From NCBI GenBank assembly GCA_944387015.1, contig CALXDH010000025.1, positions 1 to 34,894 on the forward strand: a stretch of 34,894 nt of DNA. Reading direction: 5' to 3'. A program made the translations under genes and the position numbers. How positions within the stretch are numbered: position 1 is the first letter of the stretch; the number at the start of each line of letters is the position of its first letter. This DNA comes from an uncultured Oscillospiraceae bacterium (GTDB lineage: Bacteria; Bacillota; Clostridia; Oscillospirales; Oscillospiraceae). The notes beneath the pieces are model-generated. The model was not told the DNA's origin. It made no database searches and saw only the letters and a program-made list of their open reading frames with translations. Shown piece after piece: positions 29,509 to 34,894 of this stretch.

Positions 29509-30459
29509 ATGCTGGTATTGGATTTTATCAATGTGGGCAACGGCGACGCCATTTTGGTCCGGGAGATGGACGGCGGTGTGCAGCGCTTTGCCATGCTGGT
29601 GGACTGCGGCCATGACGCACTGCAGCGGGACGACCACCCGGAGCTGGGCGACCCCAACTCCCGCCGGATTTACGCCGGGGACTTCCTGCGGAAAAACGGC
29701 GTGACCCATCTGGACATCCTGCTTCTCACCCATTTCCACCGGGACCATGTGGGCGGATTGGAACGGGTTTTGGAGGCGGTGACCGTGGGGGAACTGCTGA
29801 CCACCTATCTCCCGCCTGCCGATGCCGCGCCGCTGGACCCGGATGGGGACAACGGCCTGCCCAAGGCCGCCCGGAATTTCCTGCGGTGCATGGACCTGTA
29901 TGCCGTTCCTCTGTGCCGTCATGCCGGTGGGATCGCCCGCCGGACGGAGCTCAAGGGCAACCGGACGGTGACGCTGATGCTGACACCGGAACTGACCATG
30001 GACATCCTCTTCGGCGAGCCTGCGCTGTACCCCCGGCAAAAGGAACTATGCGACGCTGCGTTCCGGGGAGAGCGGGACGGCTATGACCTGATCCACTGGG
30101 CCAAGTCCATGAACGTCTCCAGCCTGCGCCAGCGGCTTTACTATCATGGCCGGGAGATCGTTCTGGGCGGGGATGCCTATGCCCACATGTGGGAAACCTG
30201 CACTGCGACCCCCTGCGACATCCTGAAAGTCCCCCACCATGCGTCTCTCTCCTCCACCACCCGGAAGCTGCTGAGCCTGCTGCGGCCCAAGACGGCGGTG
30301 GTATGTGTGGCTGCCCGGCGCCCGGATGAACGTCCCCATCCCTACATCATCTCGCTGCTGCGGGAATTTACGGACGACGTGCGCTTTACGGACGCTGTGG
30401 AGATCCCCGGTCTGGTGGAACCGGTATACCATGAGTCTGTGCATCTGGAAGTGCCATGA
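29509..30459 (+). CDS. ComEC/Rec2-type metallo-beta-lactamase-fold hydrolase
   Basis: 316 residues from the ATG at 29509, preceded by a G-rich binding site. It opens with LDFINVGNGDAILV, which matches the VGQGDAxLI start of the ComEC hydrolase domain. The metal motif is THFHRDHVGG (H75, H77, D79, H80). Later metal positions are GGDAYAHM and KVPHHASLSSTT. The membrane competence domain of ComEC is absent and there is no signal peptide, so this is a free-standing cytoplasmic hydrolase. Substrates of this subgroup are mostly unknown (nucleic-acid or phosphodiester hydrolysis is plausible). It is distant from the ComEA-like gene and probably unrelated to DNA uptake. Confidence 0.88.
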   Translation: MLVLDFINVGNGDAILVREMDGGVQRFAMLVDCGHDALQRDDHPELGDPNSRRIYAGDFLRKNGVTHLDILLLTHFHRDHVGGLERVLEAVTVGELLTTYLPPADAAPLDPDGDNGLPKAARNFLRCMDLYAVPLCRHAGGIARRTELKGNRTVTLMLTPELTMDILFGEPALYPRQKELCDAAFRGERDGYDLIHWAKSMNVSSLRQRLYYHGREIVLGGDAYAHMWETCTATPCDILKVPHHASLSSTTRKLLSLLRPKTAVVCVAARRPDERPHPYIISLLREFTDDVRFTDAVEIPGLVEPVYHESVHLEVP

Positions 30460-30601
30460 GCGGAGGCAGCCGCAGTCTGCGGCGGTCTTCGTTTTGTTTT
30501 TCTTTGTTTACAAAGTTCCCCTTGTTTTTCCAGGGAGACGGGAGTACCATGAAATCAGGAAGAGCGGAACATTTGTACCGGATGGAAAGGATCGAACCCC
30601 T

Positions 30602-31366
30602 ATGAAACAATGGATGAAAAGAACCAGCGCTGCGGTGCTGGCGGGACTGGCCCTCACCTCCAGTGCGCTTGCATCGGGTACGGCGGTGACGCTGCAGGAG
30701 AATGCAGTGCCTGCGACGCAGATCACGGCACCGGCTCAGCAGGACTGGCGGCTGCTGCTGGTCAATGCCTGGAATCTGCTGCCGGAGTCCTATACAGTGG
30801 AATTGGTCCGGCTGAAAAACGGGCTGCAGGTGGACAAGCGGATCTATGACGACCTGAACGCGATGCTGACCGATTGCCGGGCGGCGGGGCTGCAGCCCAT
30901 CGTCTGTTCGGCCTACCGGACCCAGGCCACGCAGACCCGGCTCTACAACAACAAGATCTCCCGGCTCCGGGCGGTGGGATATTCTGCGGAAGAAGCAAGA
31001 GTGGAAGCTGCCCGCTGGGTGGCCCCTCCCGGCACCAGTGAACATCAGACTGGTCTGGCGCTGGACCTGGTGTCGCTGGATTATCAGCTGCTGGATGAAA
31101 AGCAGGAGCAGACGCCGGAACAGCAGTGGCTGATGGCCCACAGCTGGGAATACGGCTTTGTGCTGCGTTACCCGTCGGACAAGAGCGCCATCACCGGCAT
31201 CGGCTACGAACCCTGGCATTACCGCTATGTGGGCAAGGAAGCCGCCAAGGCCATGCATGAGAGCGGCCAGTGCCTGGAAGAGTATGTCGGCGCGGCGGCG
31301 GTGGCGGCACCCGCAGAAGAGGCGACCCAGCCCCAGACGTCGATCACCGGTGTCGCCGGCCGGTAA
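30602..31366 (+). CDS. VanY/DacB-type D-alanyl-D-alanine carboxypeptidase (M15 family)
   Basis: 254 residues. An N-terminal signal peptide or anchor (KRTSAAVLAGLALTSSALASG) suggests export. The M15B zinc-peptidase core has SAYRTQATQTRLYNNK, SEHQTGLALD (H148, D155) and EPWHYRYVG (E203, H206), so the catalytic set is complete. These enzymes cut the terminal D-Ala from peptidoglycan stem peptides. No vancomycin-resistance regulators or ligases are nearby, so an ordinary wall-maturation role is likely. AAAGGA lies about ten bases before the ATG; a second in-frame ATG four codons on is possible. Confidence 0.92.
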   Translation: MKQWMKRTSAAVLAGLALTSSALASGTAVTLQENAVPATQITAPAQQDWRLLLVNAWNLLPESYTVELVRLKNGLQVDKRIYDDLNAMLTDCRAAGLQPIVCSAYRTQATQTRLYNNKISRLRAVGYSAEEARVEAARWVAPPGTSEHQTGLALDLVSLDYQLLDEKQEQTPEQQWLMAHSWEYGFVLRYPSDKSAITGIGYEPWHYRYVGKEAAKAMHESGQCLEEYVGAAAVAAPAEEATQPQTSITGVAGR

Positions 31367-31385
31367 ACGCATTGAAACAAAGACG

Positions 31386-31420
31386 AAAAAGACACGCCCG
31401 AGTCGGGCGTGTCTTTTTTT
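31386..31420. terminator. Terminator after the VanY-type gene
   Basis: Stem AAAGACACGCCCG / CGGGCGTGTCTTT with a three-base loop (AGT) and a T-run of at least seven. The run of A before it lets it act on the minus strand too, for the convergent flavoprotein gene. Confidence 0.9.
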
Positions 31421-31477
31421 CTGTGGGGAGAGTATTCCGTCGGAGTGTCCGGCAGCTGGCGGAAAGCGGCAGGAGGA

Positions 31478-32374
31478 TTACATGGCCGCGTTGATGGCAG
31501 CGATGGCGCCGTCCGCCACAGCGGTGGCCACCTGCCGCACCTGCTTGACCCGGATGTCGCCGGCGGCGTAGACGCCGGGAATGGCGGTCTCCATCTTTTC
31601 GTTGGTGGGGATGTAGCCGTTTTCCAGAGTCAGCTCAGTGAACAGCTCCGTGTTGGGAACCACGCCGGCATACACGAAGATGCCGCAGCCCGGGTCCTCC
31701 ACGGTCTCGATATGTCCATCATGCTCGCTGGCGATCTCCAGCCGCTCTACCTGGTCCTGGCCGTACACGGCGTGGAGTCGGGAGGCCAGCCGGAGCTTGA
31801 TGTTTCCGGCAGTGGCCACCTTCTGGCGGAACTCCGCAATGCAGCCCAGCTGGTCCTCAAAGTGGATAATGGTCAGCTGCTTGGCGAAGGAGGCCAGGTA
31901 CAGCGCCTCTTTCACGGCACCGTCCGCTCCGCCCACTACATAGATGTTCTTTCCGGTGTAAGCGGCGCCGTCCCGGGCGGCGTTCATGCCCATGCCCTTG
32001 CCGGCCAGTTCCGCCTCGCCGGGGATGCCCAGCTTCCGGGGCGTGCCGCCGCCTGCCAGGATGATCCGCTTGGCCTCATAGGTCCCCTTGTCGGTGGTGA
32101 CGGTCTTGACGTCTCCCGTCAGCGTCACGCCGGTGACATTGGCGTAGACGATTTCCACGCCGGCCCGGAGCGCCTGCTCCTTCATCCGGGCGGCGAAGGT
32201 AGCGCCGGTCTCCCGGGTCTCGATGGCGGTGTAGTGGGTAACGGTGGAAACCTTGCCGATGATGCCGCCCACCTGGCCCTTTTCCAGAACCAGTGCCTTC
32301 TTGCCGCGGCTGACTGCATAGATGCCTGCGCTGATGCCTGCGGGGCCTGCTCCGATGATGAGGATGTCGTACAT
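31478..32374 (-). CDS. Thioredoxin-reductase-like flavoprotein without CxxC
   Basis: 298 residues with the fold and length of thioredoxin reductase. FAD site IIGAGPAGISAGIYA, a second dinucleotide motif VVGGADGAVKEALYLA (148-153) and the final PGVYAAGDIRVKQVRQVATAVADGAIAA are all present. Two key motifs are missing. The redox-active CATC is NAAR (131-134), and the NADPH 2'-phosphate motif HRRxxxR is HFEDQLG (171-177). Only two cysteines are left (C178 and one in EDPGCGIF). It therefore cannot reduce thioredoxin by the usual route. It follows yeiH after 44 bases and likely shares its transcript. The electron donor and acceptor are unknown. Confidence 0.85.
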   Translation of the reverse strand: MYDILIIGAGPAGISAGIYAVSRGKKALVLEKGQVGGIIGKVSTVTHYTAIETRETGATFAARMKEQALRAGVEIVYANVTGVTLTGDVKTVTTDKGTYEAKRIILAGGGTPRKLGIPGEAELAGKGMGMNAARDGAAYTGKNIYVVGGADGAVKEALYLASFAKQLTIIHFEDQLGCIAEFRQKVATAGNIKLRLASRLHAVYGQDQVERLEIASEHDGHIETVEDPGCGIFVYAGVVPNTELFTELTLENGYIPTNEKMETAIPGVYAAGDIRVKQVRQVATAVADGAIAAINAAM

Positions 32375-32418
32375 GATTGATCCGCTTCCTTTCTATTTTC
32401 AAACCGTTTGTGGAATTC

Positions 32419-33450
32419 TTACAGAAGACCCGGGAGGTGCTGCATGATGAGGCTGGCGCAGGTGATGCCCGCCCAGCAGCACACGCCCATGAAGATGGGC
32501 TTGCCGCCGGTCTTGATCAGCTTCACCAGGTCCGTATTGATGCCGATGGCCGCCATGGCCAGGATGATGAAGAACTTGGAGAGTTCCTTGAAGGGCTGGA
32601 ACAGCGCGGCGTCCACACCGGCCATAGTAGAGACCGTGGTGATGACAGAGGCCAGGACGAAGAAGAGAATGAAGAAGGGGAACACCTTTTTGATGTCGAA
32701 GGAGCCGCTGGAGGCACTGCCGCCCCGCTTTGCCTGCCAGGTCCGCCAGAAGGCCAGCGCCAGCGTGATGGGGATGATGGCCAGGGTCCGGGTCAGCTTG
32801 ACGATGGTGGCATACTCCAGCACCGCGCCGTTGGTACCGTGAAGGGTGTCCCAGGTGGAGGCCGCCGCGGTGACGGAGGAGGTATCGTTGATGGCGGTCC
32901 CGGCGAAGAGACCGAAGCCCTCGTTGCTCATGCCCATGGCGCCGCCCAGTGTGGGGAACAGCAGGGCCGCCAGAATGTTGAAGAGGAAGATCACGGAGAT
33001 GGACTGGGCGATCTCCTCGTCATCCGCACCGATGACGGGGGCGGTGGCGGCGATGGCGCTGCCGCCGCAGATGGAGGAGCCCACACCAACCAGCACAGAG
33101 ATGTTGCTGGGCATGGACAGCAGCTTGCGCAGGAAAAAGGCGATCAGCAGCGAGACCGTGATGGTGGTGCAGATAATGGGCAGGGACTGGGCACCCACCT
33201 TGGCGATTTCCGAGAGGTTCAGGCCGAAGCCCAGCAGGATCACCGCGTACTGCAGGATCTTCTTGGAGGTAAATGCGATACCTGATTGATAACGTGTCCG
33301 GTCCCGCAGGATCAGGGAAAGGATCATACCCATTAAAATGGCGAAAACCGGTCCGCCGATCACCGGGAACGCGCGGCCCAGCAGCCAGCTGGGGATGGCT
33401 AGGACCAGGCACAGCAGCTGGCCGGGGCCGGTTTTTTTCACAAATTCCAT
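32419..33450 (-). CDS. YeiH/UPF0324 family putative sulfate/sulfite-type exporter
   Basis: 343 residues from the ATG at 33450, with AGGGAGAA about nine bases upstream. The protein is hydrophobic with about ten membrane segments. Family landmarks are [71 protein letters not shown] and [19 protein letters not shown]. In enterobacteria yeiH is controlled by the divergent LysR protein YeiE, and a link to sulfite has been proposed. The same divergent layout is seen here. The transported compound is not proven for the family. Confidence 0.92.
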   Translation of the reverse strand: MEFVKKTGPGQLLCLVLAIPSWLLGRAFPVIGGPVFAILMGMILSLILRDRTRYQSGIAFTSKKILQYAVILLGFGLNLSEIAKVGAQSLPIICTTITVSLLIAFFLRKLLSMPSNISVLVGVGSSICGGSAIAATAPVIGADDEEIAQSISVIFLFNILAALLFPTLGGAMGMSNEGFGLFAGTAINDTSSVTAAASTWDTLHGTNGAVLEYATIVKLTRTLAIIPITLALAFWRTWQAKRGGSASSGSFDIKKVFPFFILFFVLASVITTVSTMAGVDAALFQPFKELSKFFIILAMAAIGINTDLVKLIKTGGKPIFMGVCCWAGITCASLIMQHLPGLL

Positions 33451-33495
33451 CGTAAAATTCTCCCTTTTCAAACCATATTTTGCTTGGATGACTTG

Positions 33496-33547
33496 ATTAT
33501 AGACCAAAGGAACGATAAAATAAAATGAAGAATTGTTATGTATCAAT
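33496..33547 (-). promoter_or_regulatory. yeiH promoter with LysR-type operator
   Basis: On the minus strand a perfect TATAAT (plus 33496-33501) has no good -35, as usual for activated promoters. Upstream of it is the dyad ATTGTTATGTATCAAT (plus 33532-33547), with ATTG/CAAT arms and the T-N11-A form of LysR boxes. Its centre is about 50 bases before the expected start point. Confidence 0.6.
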
Positions 33548-33572
33548 AAATCTACGTAATAGGTGATATAGA

Positions 33573-34433
33573 ATGCTGGATCCTCGATGGAATACGTTCC
33601 TCGCCGTGTGCGAGACGATGAATTATACCCGGGCGGCGGAGCAGCTGTGTCTGACCCAGCCCGCGGTGACTCACCACATCCACTATCTGGAAGACCACTA
33701 TGGCTGCCGGCTTTTCTCCTACGAGGGAAAGGTGCTTCGCCTGACGGAGGCCGGCTTGCGTCTGCGGGAGTTCACCCGGTCCATGGCCTACAACAGCCAA
33801 AAAGTGGAAGCGGCGATGGCGGCACCGGTCCCGCTCTCCCTGCGGGTGGGGGCTTCCAAAACCATCGGGGAATTCATCATCGCCCCGAAGATCGAGCATT
33901 TCCTGCGGGCCCAGCCGGATGCCTCGTTCTCCCTGCTGGTGGACAATACCCAGGTTCTGCTGCGGGAGCTGGAAGCGGGGAGGCTGGATTTCGTACTGGT
34001 GGAGGGCTTTTTTGACCACAGCCGTTATGAGGCGCAGCTGTGCCGGCGGGAGGAGTTCTTTGGCGTCTGCGCACCCCAGCACCGGTTGGCGGGGCGGGCA
34101 GTGCCGCTGGATGAATTGGCCGGGGAGCGGCTGATCCTGCGGGAGTCCGGTTCCGGTACCCGGGCGATCTTTGAAGAGGCGCTGCACCGGCAAAACTGGA
34201 CCCTCCGCAGCTTTCCCAATGTGGTTACCATCAGCGATTTTTCCACCATCAAATCCCTGACGGCAGATGGACTGGGCGTCTCATTTTTATATGCGCCGGT
34301 GGTAGCACAGGAGCTGAAGGACGGTACTCTGGCCCGGTTTGACCTGGCGGAGGTACCTATGAGCGGAGCGTTTTATTTCGTCTGCCTGAAAGACAATCTC
34401 TTTGCCAAGGCCTGGCTGGACTGGATGCAGTGA
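33573..34433 (+). CDS. LysR-family transcription regulator
   Basis: 286 residues. The N-terminal winged helix is clear: [44 protein letters not shown] linker helix and a periplasmic-binding-like effector domain follow ([40 protein letters not shown]). The last segment resembles CysL/YeiE-type regulators, which sense small sulfur or nitrogen compounds. AGGTGA precedes the ATG. It is divergent from yeiH and is likely its regulator, through the dyad between the genes. Confidence 0.93.
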   Translation: MLDPRWNTFLAVCETMNYTRAAEQLCLTQPAVTHHIHYLEDHYGCRLFSYEGKVLRLTEAGLRLREFTRSMAYNSQKVEAAMAAPVPLSLRVGASKTIGEFIIAPKIEHFLRAQPDASFSLLVDNTQVLLRELEAGRLDFVLVEGFFDHSRYEAQLCRREEFFGVCAPQHRLAGRAVPLDELAGERLILRESGSGTRAIFEEALHRQNWTLRSFPNVVTISDFSTIKSLTADGLGVSFLYAPVVAQELKDGTLARFDLAEVPMSGAFYFVCLKDNLFAKAWLDWMQ

Positions 34434-34436
34434 AAA

Positions 34437-34466
34437 CCCCGGCCGTGCCAAAAGGCACAGCCGGGG
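34437..34466. other. Hairpin after the LysR gene
   Basis: A 13-bp stem with one mismatch (CCCCGGCCGTGCC / GGCACAGCCGGGG) and loop AAAA directly follows the stop codon. There is no T-run on the plus strand; on the minus strand AAAA before it gives a short TTTT tail. Confidence 0.6.
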
Positions 34467-34564
34467 GCCAGAAGAACGCTTCACCGATTTCCCACGGAAC
34501 GTTTTGACAGCAAGCCGACATGCCGCACAAAGAGAAGAAAGATTGGAAGCGGTATTTATCAAAT

Positions 34565-34604
34565 AACATAAAGTCGGAGCAGGCGACATGCCGCCTGCTC
34601 CGAC
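34565..34604 (-). terminator. Terminator of the tRNA-Ser gene
   Basis: A perfect 13-bp stem (GTCGGAGCAGGCG / CGCCTGCTCCGAC) starts two bases past the tRNA CCA on the minus strand and is followed by TTTATGTTATTTG. It fits a native tRNA terminator left in place. Confidence 0.75.
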
Positions 34605-34605
34605 G

Positions 34606-34663
34606 TGGCGGAGACGGTGGGATTCGAACCCACGTGCCCTTGCGGACAACTTGATTTCGAGTC
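34606..34663 (-). pseudogene. 3' half of tRNA-Ser(CGA), 5' half missing
   Basis: Reading leftward: an anticodon loop CTCGAAA (anticodon CGA), a 3' anticodon strand TCAAG, a long variable arm (TGTCC GCAA GGGCA) as in class II tRNAs, a T arm GTGGG TTCGAAT CCCAC, an acceptor strand CGTCTCC, discriminator G and encoded CCA. The 5' anticodon strand should be CTTGA but reads AAGGA, so pairing stops after two bases. No D arm or GGAGACG acceptor strand lies to the right. The gene is therefore cut at the anticodon stem. This is a typical attachment site for tRNA-directed integrases, which makes the sequence to the right a candidate element. Not functional as it stands. Confidence 0.8.
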
Positions 34664-34716
34664 CTTGGAAACGGGTGTCTTTTGGAGCATTTTGAGCGCT
34701 TCTCTGCGCCTTTCAG

Positions 34717-34759
34717 AACGCCGGAAACCCTTGATTTTACTGGGGTTTCCGGCGTTTTT
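34717..34759 (+). terminator. Hairpin terminator beyond the tRNA fragment
   Basis: A perfect 14-bp stem (AACGCCGGAAACCC / GGGTTTCCGGCGTT) with a 12-base loop and a TTTTT tail on the plus strand. No gene ends just before it. Confidence 0.7.
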
Positions 34760-34868
34760 ACTGTTGGCACAAGGCTTTGGGAATTTTTCCTGTCAAAGCA
34801 GATTTTCCGGAAAAGTATGAGCATTCTGTTAGCGTTTTGTGAGCGCAAACCGTGTTGACTCTCTTTAG

Positions 34869-34894
34869 TTGACAAAGTATCGTTACGGCGATAT
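34869..34894 (+). promoter_or_regulatory. Possible promoter cut by the window edge
   Basis: TTGACA (34869-34874) is followed after 17 bases by TAT at the last three positions, as expected for the start of a -10 hexamer. GTTGAC also occurs 14 bases earlier, giving a short direct repeat. Confidence 0.4.

Larger units (their letters stand above)
34664..34894. other. Sequence beyond the tRNA break, no gene seen
   Basis: 231 bases without a convincing gene. It is less GC-rich than most of the window and holds one strong hairpin and a promoter-like end, described separately. Short open frames here read through the tRNA fragment or the hairpin and look spurious. Confidence 0.5.

Noticed and set aside
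30602-31366. Vancomycin-resistance cluster suggested by the VanY-type enzyme
   Set aside because: There are no VanS/VanR, D-Ala-D-Lac ligase or VanX/VanH genes nearby; M15 carboxypeptidases are common housekeeping wall enzymes.
34605-34820. 71-residue open frame over the tRNA-Ser fragment
   Set aside because: The first codons are antisense to the tRNA, a frequent source of false genes, and the rest crosses a terminator hairpin.
34357-34875. 172-residue minus-strand frame reading through the tRNA fragment into the LysR gene
   Set aside because: It crosses a tRNA, a terminator and an opposing gene, and has no ribosome binding site or known domain.
1-34894. CRISPR array or insertion sequence
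   Set aside because: I saw no regularly spaced direct repeats and no transposase or terminal inverted repeats in the window.

Overview
The window looks like chromosome of a moderately GC-rich, anaerobic, endospore-forming Clostridia, probably of the Oscillospiraceae type. The evidence is the Firmicute-style CtsR/McsA/ClpC operon, the spore-maturation pair spmA/spmB, an AbrB/SpoVT-type regulator, a small 2[4Fe-4S] ferredoxin, an electron-transfer flavoprotein end, and an L-box lysine riboswitch before dapA. The taxon is inferred from gene content only. Almost all of the sequence is ordinary, tightly packed core genome with clear promoters and hairpin terminators. The right edge may touch an integrated element.

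Layout. 1-96 is the 3' end of etfA, then a lone DJ-1/PfpI gene (307-858). 925-9294 is a catabolic locus with two divergent arms. The leftward arm is SDR, transaldolase-like enzyme, TRAP transporter (dctP-dctQ-dctM), then a second SDR after an internal terminator. The rightward arm is a GldA-like dehydrogenase and a third SDR. It has no kinase, isomerase or regulator, and its substrate cannot be read from the sequence. 9394-14293 holds a D,D-carboxypeptidase facing a comEA-like gene, a response regulator, a sensor kinase and a GerMN-domain lipoprotein. 14326-15804 holds spmB/spmA and an AbrB-family regulator. 15860-17799 holds rsmI, a TrmN6-type methyltransferase and a ferredoxin.

18084-21639 is the ctsR-mcsA-clpC stress operon, with CtsR boxes on both sides of its promoter. 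It lacks mcsB, and its McsA has lost the second zinc finger. 21804-23654 is an unrecognised membrane protein. 23816-29306 gathers the acetyl branch of diaminopimelate/lysine synthesis: patA-like aminotransferase, M20 deacetylase, and a riboswitch-controlled dapA-dapB-dapH operon, with a ybjQ-like gene between. 29509-31366 carries a ComEC-type metallo-beta-lactamase-fold hydrolase and a VanY-type carboxypeptidase.

31478-34433 is a LysR gene divergent from yeiH and a thioredoxin-reductase-like flavoprotein that lacks both the redox CxxC and the NADPH-binding arginine motif. 34606-34663 is only the 3' half of a tRNA-Ser(CGA), still followed by its own terminator. This is the pattern left when an element integrates into a tRNA gene, and the unrelated sequence beyond it may be the start of such an element.

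The strongest leads are the TRAP/transaldolase-like/SDR locus, the mcsB-less Clp operon with its altered McsA, the CxxC-less thioredoxin reductase homologue beside yeiH, the regulator-kinase-GerMN lipoprotein operon, and the split tRNA-Ser. Positions of short sites were counted by eye and may be off by a base or two.
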